Shown here: piece by piece, positions 6,671 to 14,226 of the stretch
Numbering within the stretch: the stretch's first letter is position 1
Layout of the letters: each line of letters starts with the position of its first letter
Assembly (NCBI GenBank): GCA_050743125.1
Contig: JBOGEB010000049.1
Coordinates: forward strand, 1 to 25,169
DNA: 25,169 bases
Direction of reading: 5' to 3'
Origin: JBOGEB01 sp050743125
Lineage (GTDB): Bacteria > Actinomycetota > Nitriliruptoria > Euzebyales > Egibacteraceae
Program-made: the position numbers and the translations under genes
The notes under the pieces: generated by a model
Databases searched by the model: none
Told to the model about the DNA's origin: nothing
Seen by the model: the letters and a program-made list of their open reading frames with translations, nothing else

Positions 6671-8713
6671 TCAGTTCAGCAGAGCGCGGAGAGCGTCCGG
6701 TTCCGTGACCGGGCGCGCGCACGCGAAGCGCTGGCACACGTATGCCGCGGGCTGGCCGTGGATGAGGTCGCGGCCGGCGAGCAGGGGGACCCCGGCCGTG
6801 CCGGGCGGGCCGACGGCCAGGACGGCGCCCGGCCGCCACCGCTCGCGGAAGGCGGCGACGAGCGCGGCGGTCGCGGGGTCGTCCGCGAGGCCGACGATCG
6901 CGACCTCACGGGGGCCGGCGAGAAGCCGCTCCAGGCTCCGGAGCAGCTCGCCGTAGCCGGTGGGCGCCCGCTCTGCCCGGCCGATGAACCGGCCGATGGT
7001 GCGCTCGGCGAGGTGGGCGTGCTCGAGTTCGCCAGTCAGGGCGTACAGGCGCAGGTGGACGTCGGCCATGACGCTCGCCGCGCCAGGCGTCGCGTTGTCC
7101 CACAGGTCACGCGGCCGGGTCAGCAGGGCCTCGGCGTCGTCGGCGGTCGAGTAGTAGGCGCCCTCGCCGTCGGCGAAGCGCGCTTGCGCGTCGGCCGCGA
7201 GCTCACGCGCCCACTGCAGCCAGGGAACCTCGCCCCCGGCCTCATAGAGGACGAGCAGCGCCTGCGCCAGGTAGGCGACGTCCTCGCAGAATGCGGGGAC
7301 GGCTGCGCCGTGGCCCTCGGTCCACGTATGCCGGAGCTGGCCGTCGATGACAAGCTGGTCGCGCAGGAACCAGGCGCAGCCCCGCGCAGCGTCGATGTAG
7401 GCGGGGACGCTCAGGGCCGCGCCGGCCTCGGCGAGCGCGCCGAGCGCGAGCGCGTTCCACGAGGTGAGGACCTTGTCATCCAGGCCGGGGGGCACTCGGG
7501 CGGACCGCCGCGCGGACAGCGCGGCCCGAACCAGCTCCAGCCGCGCGGCGAAGACCTCGTCGCCCTCGTCCCGGACAGAGGTCTCGTGGAGGATGTTCGT
7601 CCCGGCCGGGGCGTGGCCGTGGGGGTCATGCCAGTTGCCGTCCTGGCGGACCCCGAAGAGCCGCCGCCAGGCCGCCGGGTCCTCCCCGGCGCCAGCGACG
7701 ACCTCGTCGAACTCCTCGGCGGTCCAAACGAAGAACTTCCCTTCGACGCCCTCGGAGTCGGCATCGGTGGCCGAGAAGAAGGCGCCGTCGGGGTGGCGCA
7801 GGTCGCGCAGGAGGTAATCGGCGGTCTCGGTGGCCACGCGCCGGAAGCGCCGTCCGCCGGTCATCTGGTGCGCATGGGTGTAGGCCCGCAACAGGAGCGC
7901 GTTGTCGTAGAGCATCTTCTCGAAGTGGGGGACCAGCCAGTGCGCGTCGACCGAGTAGCGGTGGAAACCGCCGCCGACGTGGTCGGAGATCCCCCCGCGT
8001 GACATGGCCTCCAGGCTGTGCGTCGCTGCCCGGAGCACGCCCTCGTCGCCGGTCCGCAGCGCGTGCGCGAGCAGGAAGTCGATCGTCATGGCCTGCGGGA
8101 ACTTCGGCGCGGCCCCGAAGCCGCCCAGCTGGTCGTCCCAGTGCCGCACGCAGGCGGTCGCGGCGCGGTCGGCGGCCTCGGCATCAGCCGGCCCATGATC
8201 GCCCAGGTCCTGCCCGCGGCGGAGATGGTCGGCCAGGCGCCCGCCGGCGTCGAGCACCTGGTCGCGCCGCTGCGTCCACGCCTGCCAGACCCCGTCGAGG
8301 ACCCGGATGAACCCGGGCATCCCCGCGCGCGACTCTTTCGGCCAGTAAGTACCGCCGAAGAACGGCACGCCGTCAGGGGTCAGGAAGACGCTCATCGGCC
8401 AGCCACCGCTCCCCCCGGACAGCGCCTGGACCGCGTCCATGTAGACGCGGTCGATGTCCGGCCGCTCCTCGCGGTCGACCTTGATCGCCACGAAGCGCTC
8501 GTTGAGCAGCTTCGCGACCTCGTCGTCCTCGAACGACTCGTGCGCCATCACATGGCACCAGTGACAGGACGAATACCCCACCGAGAGGAACACCGGTCGG
8601 TCGGTCGCCAGGGCGAGCTGGAAGGCTTCGGTGCCCCACTCGAACCAGTCCACCGGGTTCTCGGCATGCTGGCGCAGGTACGGGCTGGAGGCGTGCTGGA
8701 GACGGTTCGGCAT
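6671..8713 (-). CDS. DUF255 / YyaL-type protein: thioredoxin-fold domain plus (alpha/alpha)6-barrel-like region
   Basis: The N-terminus NRLQHASSPYLRQHAENPVDWFEWG and the CxxC-containing CHWCHVMAHESFED (C50, C53) are hallmarks of the DUF255 thioredoxin-like domain found in bacterial YyaL and eukaryotic spermatogenesis-associated protein 20. DREERPDIDRVYM and GGWPMSVFLTPDGVPFFGGTYWP follow. The rest (about 200-680) resembles the helical-barrel part of the family, with SDHVGGGFHRYSVDAHWLVPHFEKMLYDNA. The 680-aa length is typical. The biochemical function of this family is not established; redox activity is guessed from CxxC. I chose ATG 8713, which has AAGGG 6 nt upstream, over GTG 8719. It diverges from the radical SAM gene, with only 46 bp and an SOS box between them. 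Confidence 0.92.
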   Translation of the reverse strand: MPNRLQHASSPYLRQHAENPVDWFEWGTEAFQLALATDRPVFLSVGYSSCHWCHVMAHESFEDDEVAKLLNERFVAIKVDREERPDIDRVYMDAVQALSGGSGGWPMSVFLTPDGVPFFGGTYWPKESRAGMPGFIRVLDGVWQAWTQRRDQVLDAGGRLADHLRRGQDLGDHGPADAEAADRAATACVRHWDDQLGGFGAAPKFPQAMTIDFLLAHALRTGDEGVLRAATHSLEAMSRGGISDHVGGGFHRYSVDAHWLVPHFEKMLYDNALLLRAYTHAHQMTGGRRFRRVATETADYLLRDLRHPDGAFFSATDADSEGVEGKFFVWTAEEFDEVVAGAGEDPAAWRRLFGVRQDGNWHDPHGHAPAGTNILHETSVRDEGDEVFAARLELVRAALSARRSARVPPGLDDKVLTSWNALALGALAEAGAALSVPAYIDAARGCAWFLRDQLVIDGQLRHTWTEGHGAAVPAFCEDVAYLAQALLVLYEAGGEVPWLQWARELAADAQARFADGEGAYYSTADDAEALLTRPRDLWDNATPGAASVMADVHLRLYALTGELEHAHLAERTIGRFIGRAERAPTGYGELLRSLERLLAGPREVAIVGLADDPATAALVAAFRERWRPGAVLAVGPPGTAGVPLLAGRDLIHGQPAAYVCQRFACARPVTEPDALRALLN

Positions 8714-8721
8714 AATCACCC

Positions 8722-8750
8722 TTGCCTAGAGCGAACATTTGTTCGATACT
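8722..8750 (+). promoter_or_regulatory. Candidate sigma-70-type promoter of the radical SAM gene
   Basis: TTGCCT (8722-8727) and GATACT (8745-8750) are separated by exactly 17 bp and fit -35 and -10 boxes. A start site 7-10 nt downstream falls at or next to the ATG at 8760, which predicts a leaderless or nearly leaderless mRNA. The SOS box occupies the spacer. Confidence 0.6.
8732..8745. promoter_or_regulatory. LexA SOS box (CGAAC-N4-GTTCG)
   Basis: CGAACATTTGTTCG keeps both half sites of the Gram-positive/actinobacterial LexA operator exactly, followed by A. It sits between the -35 and -10 of the plus-strand promoter and 18 nt from the start codon of the minus-strand gene, so LexA would block the former and could affect both. 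To my knowledge the mycobacterial homologue Rv2578c belongs to a LexA-controlled locus. Confidence 0.82.
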
Positions 8751-8759
8751 GCCAGGACC

Positions 8760-9788
8760 ATGACCTCGATCGCGGATCTTCAACGGCCACCGGACAGCTG
8801 TCAGCCAGCCCCAGCGACGCTCCCACTCCAGCTGGAGCGGGCCCGGACGTTTTCGACCCCGGAGTTCGCCGGGATGCGCTTCCTGGAGGTACAGACCAAG
8901 TCTGCCCTGAACCGGGTGCGCGGCATGCCCTTCGAATGGAGCATCAACCCCTACCGGGGCTGCTCCCACGCGTGCACCTACTGCTTCGCACGGCCGACGC
9001 ACCGCTACCTGGGCCTCTCACCGCTCGGCGACTTCGAGCGGACGATCGTCGTGAAGACGAACCTCGTCGAGGTGCTCCGCCGCGAGCTCGCCCGACCCTC
9101 CTGGACCGGCGAGCGCGTCGCGATGGGCACGAACACCGACCCCTACCAGCGCTGCGAGGGCCGCTACCGGCTGATGCCCGGGATCATCGCCGCACTCGCC
9201 CAGGGCCTCACCCCGTTCTCGATCCTCACCAAGGGCACGCTCATCACCCGCGACGTCGATGCGCTCCGCGCCGCCGCCAAGGACGTCTCCGTAGCCGCCG
9301 CGCTCACCGTCGGGACGCTGGACCGCAATCTGTGGCGCGAGGTCGAGCCCGGCGCGCCCTCGCCCCAGGCCCGGCTCGACGCGGTCGCCGCGCTGAACAG
9401 CGCCGGCATCCCCACCGGGGTGATGATCGCCCCGATCATGCCCGGGCTGAACGACCAGCCCGACGCGCTCGACGCGCTGGTGGACGCCGCCGCGGCCGCC
9501 GGAGCGGTGCACATCACCCCGATCGTGCTCCACCTACGCCCAGGCGTGCGTGAGCTGTTCTGGCCCTGGCTCGAGCAGACCCACCCCGAGCTCCTCCACC
9601 GTTACGCCACGCTCTACCGCCGCGCGAACGCGCCGGCCGAGTACCGCAACACCGTCGAGGGCCTCGTCGCCCAATGCCGCCGGGAGGCCTGGGCCCGCCA
9701 CGGCCGCCCCGACGGCCATCCCAGCATCGGCTCCCGCCCACGCCCCGCAGCCCGACAGCCGGCGGGCGCCCAGCTCCGCCTGCTCTGA
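8760..9788 (+). CDS. Radical SAM protein, Rv2578c family (SplB-like)
   Basis: The iron-sulfur motif CxxxCxxC is present as C68-SHA-C72-TY-C75 within NPYRGCSHACTYCFARPTHRYLG, the pattern of the SplB-like/Rv2578c group of radical SAM enzymes. Downstream come MGTNTDPYQRCEGRYRLMPGII (about 121-142), FSILTKGTLITRD and the barrel strands GVMIAPIMPGLND and VHITPIVLHLRPGV. About 342 aa. The substrate is unknown. Relation to spore photoproduct lyase plus SOS control suggests a DNA-damage response role, which is inference. ATG 8760 was chosen because the -10 box ends at 8750; the AGGA before it is too close (2 nt) to be a normal ribosome site, which fits leaderless expression. An earlier TTG (8739) would lie inside the SOS box. 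Confidence 0.88.
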   Translation: MTSIADLQRPPDSCQPAPATLPLQLERARTFSTPEFAGMRFLEVQTKSALNRVRGMPFEWSINPYRGCSHACTYCFARPTHRYLGLSPLGDFERTIVVKTNLVEVLRRELARPSWTGERVAMGTNTDPYQRCEGRYRLMPGIIAALAQGLTPFSILTKGTLITRDVDALRAAAKDVSVAAALTVGTLDRNLWREVEPGAPSPQARLDAVAALNSAGIPTGVMIAPIMPGLNDQPDALDALVDAAAAAGAVHITPIVLHLRPGVRELFWPWLEQTHPELLHRYATLYRRANAPAEYRNTVEGLVAQCRREAWARHGRPDGHPSIGSRPRPAARQPAGAQLRLL

Positions 9789-9885
9789 GCATGTGCAAAA
9801 AGCTCGGCCGCCAGGCGCGCGGAGCACCTCAGGACGTGTTTGAGAATCGTGGCCTTGTCCCGTGGGCGAAGCGGAGCGGAGCGCG

Positions 9886-9913
9886 GTTTCGGCGGCCACA
9901 AGCCGTCCGAAAC
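9886..9913 (+). repeat. Stable bulged hairpin inside the MITE-like element
   Basis: GTTTCGG (9886-9892) pairs with CCGAAAC (9907-9913), and CGGC (9893-9896) with GCCG (9902-9905), leaving a single bulged T (9906) and loop CACAA. Eleven base pairs in 28 nt make this a strong fold on either strand. Confidence 0.7.
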
Positions 9914-9957
9914 TGCCTCAGATATAACAAAACATACGACGATGACCTGACAAGACT

Positions 9958-10028
9958 GTCGCGTCGCGTCCCGGAAAGAGGCTCCGACCTAAAAGGCTCT
10001 TCGCGAGCGGAACCCGACGCGACGCGAC
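9958..10028. repeat. Perfect 13-bp inverted repeat inside the MITE-like element
   Basis: GTCGCGTCGCGTC (9958-9970) and its exact complement (10016-10028) enclose 45 nt that can fold further (AAGAG 9975-9979 against CTCTT 10007-10011). The arm is itself a GTCGC/GTCGCGTC tandem. Confidence 0.75.
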
Positions 10029-10058
10029 CCCCACAACAGTTTTCAAACACGTTCTCAG

Positions 10059-10180
10059 CGAGGACCGAAGAAAGAAAATCACATCTCGGTAAACTTCGGG
10101 CGCAAGACACGGTAACCGGGTTCATTTGACCGTATCCCTTTCCGCTTTGCGGAAACCCACTAGGGTACGCTCCCCGACCC
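10059..10180 (+). promoter_or_regulatory. Leader region of the AstE/AspA-like gene with short hairpin
   Basis: TTTCCGC (10139-10145) and GCGGAAA (10149-10155) form a 7-bp hairpin with loop TTT, 26 nt before the ATG. TTGACC (10126-10131) looks like a -35 box, but no -10 box lies at the right distance. There is no ribosome binding site before ATG 10181. Confidence 0.3.
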
Positions 10181-11221
10181 ATGGACTCCCTTTACACGCG
10201 GTTCGAGGGCTACGAGGATCTCAAGCCACTGCTCGACACCTCCGACGAGGAGGTGCTCCTCCGGCTCGGCAAACCGACGCTCATCCACATCCTCGGCACT
10301 GACCCAGCGTCCCCTGATCGGTCGCGCGCGCGGTTCGTGTCGTGCCTGCTGCATGGCAACGAGGACTCCGGCTACCGCGCGGTGCTGGAGTTGCTGCGCA
10401 CCGGTCCGCGCTTTCCCTTCGACCTGTGGATCTTCATCGGCAACGTGGCCGCCGCGAGCCGTGACGGCTGGTTCGCCCATCGCTTCCTGGACGGCCAGGA
10501 GGACTTCAACCGCGTCTGGGGTACGGGCGATCCGTCGACCCCCATGCGCCAGATCGCCGACGCGGTCGTCGCCAGCCTCGATACGTACGACCTCGAGGCC
10601 GCCGTCGACCTCCACAACAACTCTGGCGAAAATCCCTGCTATGCGCTCATACCGGAGCCTACGGACGCCGCGCTCGCGCTCGCGGTGACTTGTGCGGACA
10701 TCGTCGTCGAGTGGGGGCTGCGCTCTCACTCGCTGATCGAGCAGCTCTCCACGCGCTGCCCGGCGGTTACGGTGGAGTGCGGCATCGCGGGACGCGACGA
10801 GCACACCGCCTTCGCGGCCGGCGTGCTTCACCGGTTCCTGACCGCCCCGTCGTTCGAGCCGTCAGCGCCCGGCAACGCCGTGCGGATGCGGGTGCGCTAT
10901 CGCGTCACCGTGCGTCCCGAGGTCATGTTCACGTTCGCGAACGAGCTCACCGACGGCCTCGACCTGGCCCTGCGCCCAGGCCTGGACCGCCACAACTTCG
11001 GGATGCTGCTCGCCGGCACCGAGCTCGGCCACGTACGCCCCGGCGCGCCGATGCCACTGGCGGCCGTCGACGTGGCCGGCAACGACGCGACCGAGCGCTT
11101 GTTCGCGGTCAGGCCCGGCGGTCACCTCGTCGTCACCGAGGACGTCACCCCGCTGATGATGACGAGGACCGTCCTCCAGACCCAGCGTGACTGCCTCTTC
11201 TACATCGCCCGCCACGCTTGA
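10181..11221 (+). CDS. Succinylglutamate desuccinylase / aspartoacylase-type zinc hydrolase
   Basis: The protein has the zinc site of the AstE/AspA branch of M14-like carboxypeptidases: H58-G-N-E61 in FVSCLLHGNEDSG and H145 in AVDLHNNSG. DFNRVWG (109-114) corresponds to the substrate-binding Asn-Arg region, and VTVECG (near 198) supplies a candidate general-base glutamate. Such enzymes remove an acyl group from an amino acid (succinylglutamate, N-acetylaspartate) or trim peptides; the substrate here cannot be read from sequence. Length 346 aa. The C-terminal part (about 230-346) is probably the usual beta-barrel add-on. It is a lone plus-strand gene, ending 22 bp from the convergent nitrilase gene. 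A role in amino-acid degradation would fit the pruA genes nearby, but that is a guess. Confidence 0.78.
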   Translation: MDSLYTRFEGYEDLKPLLDTSDEEVLLRLGKPTLIHILGTDPASPDRSRARFVSCLLHGNEDSGYRAVLELLRTGPRFPFDLWIFIGNVAAASRDGWFAHRFLDGQEDFNRVWGTGDPSTPMRQIADAVVASLDTYDLEAAVDLHNNSGENPCYALIPEPTDAALALAVTCADIVVEWGLRSHSLIEQLSTRCPAVTVECGIAGRDEHTAFAAGVLHRFLTAPSFEPSAPGNAVRMRVRYRVTVRPEVMFTFANELTDGLDLALRPGLDRHNFGMLLAGTELGHVRPGAPMPLAAVDVAGNDATERLFAVRPGGHLVVTEDVTPLMMTRTVLQTQRDCLFYIARHA

Positions 11222-11243
11222 CAGATGGCCCACGCGCCGACCG

Positions 11244-12074
11244 TCACGCTCGGTCCAGCATGACGGTGTAGCGCCGGTCGTCGAGGAACGGGAATCCGTT
11301 GCGTGCCCGGGTCGCTGCCTGAGGGTCGATCCGGGCTTCAAGCGTCGTTGCGCCCGCGCCGGCCTCGGCGATGACTTCTCCCAGAGGGGAGATCACCGCC
11401 GAGTGCCCGGCGAGCATCCTGCCAGCATCGTCACCGGCGGCGTTGCACGCGATCACGAAGGCTTGGTTCTCCACGGCTCGCGCGCGCAGCAGGATGCGCC
11501 ACTGCTCCAGGCGCACCATCGGCCACGCCGAGGCGACGACGAGCAGCGTCGCGCCGCCGAGCGCCAGCTCACGGAACAGCTCGGGGAAGCGGAGGTCATA
11601 GCAGGTGGCTGCCCCCACGACTCCCCAGGGCGTGGCGGCGACGGGCGCCTCGAGGCCCGGGGTGAGCAGCGCCCGCTCTGACGAGTCAAGCCCAAACAGG
11701 TGCAGTTTGCGGTAGGTCAGCCGCAAAGCCCCGTGATCGTCGACCAGGCAGCCGGTGTTGAACAGCCGCCCCCGGTCGTCGCGCTCGACGAAGCTGCCGC
11801 CATACACCCAGACCTGAGCGGTCCGTGCCGCGTCGGCGAGCGCGTTCAGCGTCGGGCCGCGCAGCGGCTCGGCCAGCGCGGCGTAGTCGTCGAAGTGGAA
11901 GAAGCCCACCGGCCACAGCTCGGGCAGCACGACCAGGGTCGCCTCCTGGGAGCCGCTGGCCGCGCGCGCGACGGCGGCCGTGGCCGCCTCGGTGCGGACC
12001 TGCCGGCTGGCGTTGTGGCCGTCGAGCTGCGCGCAGACCACCCGCAGCTCGGTGCGGCCGGTCACTGGCGCCAT
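11244..12074 (-). CDS. Carbon-nitrogen hydrolase (nitrilase superfamily)
   Basis: The catalytic triad is complete: E52 in VLPELWPVGF, K123 in LTYRKLHLFG and C158 in GAATCYDLRFPELFREL. This is the pattern of the amidase branch (omega-amidase / NIT2-like or similar), which hydrolyses a C-N bond in small amides; the exact substrate is unknown. The 276-aa single-domain length is typical. ATG 12074 overlaps the 3' end of the GntR gene by 13 nt, so the two are one transcription unit and probably translationally coupled. The regulator most likely controls this enzyme and responds to its substrate or product. The gene converges with the AstE/AspA-like gene. Confidence 0.88.
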   Translation of the reverse strand: MAPVTGRTELRVVCAQLDGHNASRQVRTEAATAAVARAASGSQEATLVVLPELWPVGFFHFDDYAALAEPLRGPTLNALADAARTAQVWVYGGSFVERDDRGRLFNTGCLVDDHGALRLTYRKLHLFGLDSSERALLTPGLEAPVAATPWGVVGAATCYDLRFPELFRELALGGATLLVVASAWPMVRLEQWRILLRARAVENQAFVIACNAAGDDAGRMLAGHSAVISPLGEVIAEAGAGATTLEARIDPQAATRARNGFPFLDDRRYTVMLDRA

Positions 12075-12742
12075 GATTCCGTCATCCGGCTCGACGGGCG
12101 CGGGGGCGGGAAGCGGAGCACCTCCAGCGTGATGTCGAGGTGGTCGCGGACCGCCCGCTCGACCGCGTCCCGGTCACCGGCCGCCACAGCAGCGGCGATC
12201 TGGGCATGCTCGGCGATGACGGCTTTCGAGCAACCTGGATTCTCGAAGCCCACGGCGACATGCATGCGCTCCTGCCGATCGCGCAGCGAGTCGTACAGCT
12301 CCAGCATCACCTCGTTGCCGGTGGCCACGACCAGGTGGCGGTGAAAGTCGCGGTCGAGCTCGATGAACTTCGCGAAGTCGGTCGAGTCGACCAGGCCACG
12401 CTGGTCGTCCAGGGCCTGGCCCAGGCGCTCCGCCACGCCGACATGCCGCCCGTCAAGGACGGACTGGGCGCACCATAACTCGACGACCAGGCGCACCTCC
12501 ATCACGTCGTTCATCTCGTGCGCGCTGATCGGCGTGATCTGGGCGCCGCGATGCGGCACCAAGCTCACCAGCCGCTCCGCCTCCAGGCGGAGGAACGCCT
12601 CCCGCACCGGAGTACGGCTGACCCCGAGCTGCGCGGCGATCTCCGGCTCGGTGACGAAAGCGCCGGGAGGAAGCTCTAACGACAGGATCTGCCGCTTGAC
12701 GAGCGCATAGACCAGTTCCTTTGCTGCCATCTTGCTTGCCAT
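12062..12742 (-). CDS. GntR-family regulator, FadR/FCD subgroup
   Basis: The N-terminal winged helix-turn-helix reads LPPGAFVTEPEIAAQLGVSRTPVREAFLRLEAERLV (about 24-58), with the classic SRTPVREA of GntR proteins. The C-terminal helical FCD ligand domain shows the usual metal-site spacing: ELDRDFHRHLVVATGN, then AEHAQIAAAVAAGD, then VRDHL. These proteins usually repress a catabolic gene and release DNA upon binding an organic acid. About 226 aa. ATG 12742 is used; ATG 12730 four codons later is equally possible. The nitrilase gene overlaps downstream. Upstream, palindromes at 12814-12821 and 12823-12839 are candidate self-operators. Confidence 0.88.
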   Translation of the reverse strand: MASKMAAKELVYALVKRQILSLELPPGAFVTEPEIAAQLGVSRTPVREAFLRLEAERLVSLVPHRGAQITPISAHEMNDVMEVRLVVELWCAQSVLDGRHVGVAERLGQALDDQRGLVDSTDFAKFIELDRDFHRHLVVATGNEVMLELYDSLRDRQERMHVAVGFENPGCSKAVIAEHAQIAAAVAAGDRDAVERAVRDHLDITLEVLRFPPPRPSSRMTESWRQ

Positions 12743-12813
12743 CCGCGCTTCGATCCATCCCGACGCGACGAGTCCGTAGACCTGCGCGCATGCGCACCCT
12801 TACGCGAATCAGC

Positions 12814-12839
12814 CGTATACGAGTGCCATACGTTGGCAC
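12814..12839. promoter_or_regulatory. Adjacent palindromes upstream of the GntR gene, candidate operators
   Basis: CGTATACG (12814-12821) is a perfect 8-bp palindrome with the GTATAC core seen in operators of several FCD-type GntR regulators. Directly beside it, GTGCCA-TACGT-TGGCAC (12823-12839) is a perfect 6+6 dyad. Both lie 72-97 bp before the GntR start, in a divergent intergenic region shared with the 90-aa ORF. Confidence 0.45.
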
Positions 12840-12872
12840 ATCGTCTTCCATAGGACAGCAAGAGTGCCGTCC

Positions 12873-12985
12873 ACGGAGAAAGGAGAAAAGAGGCTGCGCA
12901 AAACTCCGTAGAACGTGCAGTGGGTCCCGGCCGTTCCGTTGACGTGGTGACGGCCGGGGCCCCTGACCTCTCCAGTCCAGGAGGT
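12873..12985 (+). promoter_or_regulatory. Structured leader in front of the 90-aa ORF
   Basis: Three possible stems lie in series: ACGGAG/CTCCGT (12873-12878 with 12904-12909); a 13-bp stem 12922-12934 with 12950-12962 (one G-U pair, 15-nt loop); and ACCTC/GAGGT (12966-12970 with 12981-12985). The last stem would hide the AGGAGG ribosome binding site. It matches no riboswitch class that I recognise. Confidence 0.45.
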
Positions 12986-12992
12986 GCTCCAG

Positions 12993-13265
12993 ATGGTAGC
13001 CAACCCCACCCCACCGAGCGACTCGCTTCAAATCCTGATCACCCCCGACCCTGCGTCCGCCGCTCAGCCGGCGTGCACTCCCGAGCTGGCCGCCTTGCTG
13101 TTCCAGCGCTGGCCTGACGCGATGATCGTGTTCGACCAGGCCACCGCCCAGCGCTGGCGTTGGCTGTACCTGCCCGACCTGCGCCGCCGCAGGCTCGCCC
13201 GACGCGCCGCAGAGCGGGTCACCTCCTTCGTCCCGCCGAGCTCGGCGAGAGGGCAGCGGCGGTGA
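12993..13265 (+). CDS. Hypothetical protein, 90 aa
   Basis: ATG 12993 has an excellent ribosome binding site (AGGAGG, 12979-12984, 8 nt upstream), which supports a real gene. GTG 12984 is an in-frame alternative but overlaps that site. The N-terminus is Pro/Ser-rich and probably disordered (VANPTPPSDSLQ). The middle, ELAALLFQRWPDAMIVFDQATAQRWRWLYLPDL, is hydrophobic and Trp-rich. The C-terminus is strongly basic (RRRRLARRAAERV). There is no signal peptide or cysteine pair and I recognise no family. A nucleic-acid or protein-binding peptide is one possibility. It has a long structured leader, and its 3' side is an inverted repeat facing the convergent cinA-like gene. Confidence 0.55.
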   Translation: MVANPTPPSDSLQILITPDPASAAQPACTPELAALLFQRWPDAMIVFDQATAQRWRWLYLPDLRRRRLARRAAERVTSFVPPSSARGQRR

Positions 13266-13374
13266 GCGCTGAAATCGAGGACGTGCACGAGCTCCGGCTC
13301 CGCACCAGAGGTGGAGAAGTTGTCGGTCGCCCGAGCCGGGCCGTCCATCTCACGGCGGACCCTCATTTCAGCGC
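13266..13374. repeat. Large inverted repeat filling the gap between convergent genes
   Basis: GCGCTGAAAT (13266-13275) and ATTTCAGCGC (13365-13374) are exact complements. With one bulged C, GAGG (13277-13280) also pairs with CCTC (13361-13364), giving 14 pairs. The left arm starts at the base after the stop of the 90-aa gene and the right arm ends 18 bp before the cinA stop. There is no T-run. It could be a two-way stop, a stabilising 3' structure, or an insertion scar. Confidence 0.55.
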
Positions 13375-13392
13375 AGGAGCTGAAGGAGGCGC

Positions 13393-14226
13393 TTACTGCC
13401 AGCGGGCACCCCAGGCGGCGCGCAGCCGCTGGCTCGAGGGGTTGGCGTCGAGCTCGGACAGGAACGCGCGGATGACGCCCATTGCCTGCTCGACCCGCTC
13501 GGGCGCCCCCTTGAGCCGGATCACGCACTCCCGGTCGGGGTAGGACCCGACGTGGAGGTCACCGTACTCGACCACAAGCCGGTCGAGCAGCGGGCTCAGC
13601 GTGGACTCGGGGTAGCCGTGGCGGATCTCGGCCACGTGGAGCGGGGCACCACGGCCGTGGAGCAACGAAGGCTCGACACCCTGCCGCATGATGCGCTTCA
13701 ACTCGCCGGGGACGCCGGGCATGACCACGATCGTGGCGCCGTCCTCCGCGTGGCAGCCGCCGTCGACGTCGATGGCGATGCCGGGCGCGACGCCGCCAAC
13801 ACCGGGGAGCAGCCACGCGCCCTCGGGCACCCGGGCCATCTTGCGCATCGCGCGCTCGTGCTCGGGGCCGATCTCCGCGCCCTGGGCGGTGGTCCACTCC
13901 AGGGCGCGGGTAATCCGGGCGTCGATCTCGGGCTCGACCCGTAACCCGACGCCGAGGCTGGCCGCGACCGACTCGACCGTGAGGTCGTCTGGCGTGGAGC
14001 CGATGCCGCCCGACGTGAGCAGGACGCGCGGGCGTCCCCGAGCGAGCTCGGTCTGGAGCGCCTCGTCGATCGCCCCCGCGTCGTCGGGCACCGTGACGAT
14101 CCGGTCGAGCGGCACCCCGAGCACGTGAAGCCGTCCGGCGAGCCAGCCCGAGTTCGTGTCCCGCACGAACCCACCCAGGATCTCGTCCCCAACCACCACG
14201 ATGGAGGCGTGGAGGCGGGCCGTCAT
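13393..14226 (-). CDS. cinA: CinA-type molybdopterin-binding-fold protein without the amidase domain
   Basis: The fold is that of MoaB/Mog and the N-terminal half of CinA: ASIVVVGDEILGGFVRDTNSGWLAGRLHVLGVPL (7-40), then SGGIGSTPDDLTVESVA (72-88), and IVVMPGVPGELKRIM. CinA N-domains act on ADP-ribose or NMN-cycle metabolites in some bacteria. The C-terminal PncC-like nicotinamide-nucleotide amidase is absent, as the protein stops at 277 aa, so a strictly CinA function is uncertain. ATG 14226 was chosen because the conserved region starts six residues in; an ATG at 14250 is a less likely alternative. A related but shorter N-terminal fragment recurs at 23283-23396, fused to a glycosyltransferase. 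Confidence 0.82.
   Translation of the reverse strand: MTARLHASIVVVGDEILGGFVRDTNSGWLAGRLHVLGVPLDRIVTVPDDAGAIDEALQTELARGRPRVLLTSGGIGSTPDDLTVESVAASLGVGLRVEPEIDARITRALEWTTAQGAEIGPEHERAMRKMARVPEGAWLLPGVGGVAPGIAIDVDGGCHAEDGATIVVMPGVPGELKRIMRQGVEPSLLHGRGAPLHVAEIRHGYPESTLSPLLDRLVVEYGDLHVGSYPDRECVIRLKGAPERVEQAMGVIRAFLSELDANPSSQRLRAAWGARWQ

Larger units (their letters stand above)
9833..10053. mobile_element. 221-bp MITE-like element with terminal inverted repeats and 5-bp direct repeats
   Basis: The ends GACGTGTTTGAGAAT (9833-9847) and, read inward from the other side, AACGTGTTTGAAAAC (10039-10053) match at 11 of 15 positions, including an unbroken ACGTGTTTGA. The flanks are the direct repeat CTCAG (9828-9832 and 10054-10058), as a transposition target duplication would leave. 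No transposase frame is inside. The interior holds a bulged hairpin (9886-9913) and a perfect 13-bp inverted repeat (9958-9970 / 10016-10028). The end sequence resembles what I remember of IS5-group termini, but I cannot confirm a parent element. Confidence 0.6.

Noticed and set aside
10126..10166. Promoter TTGACC with TAGGGT before the AstE/AspA-like gene
   Set aside because: The distance between the boxes is 29 bp. I keep only the hairpin as a visible feature.
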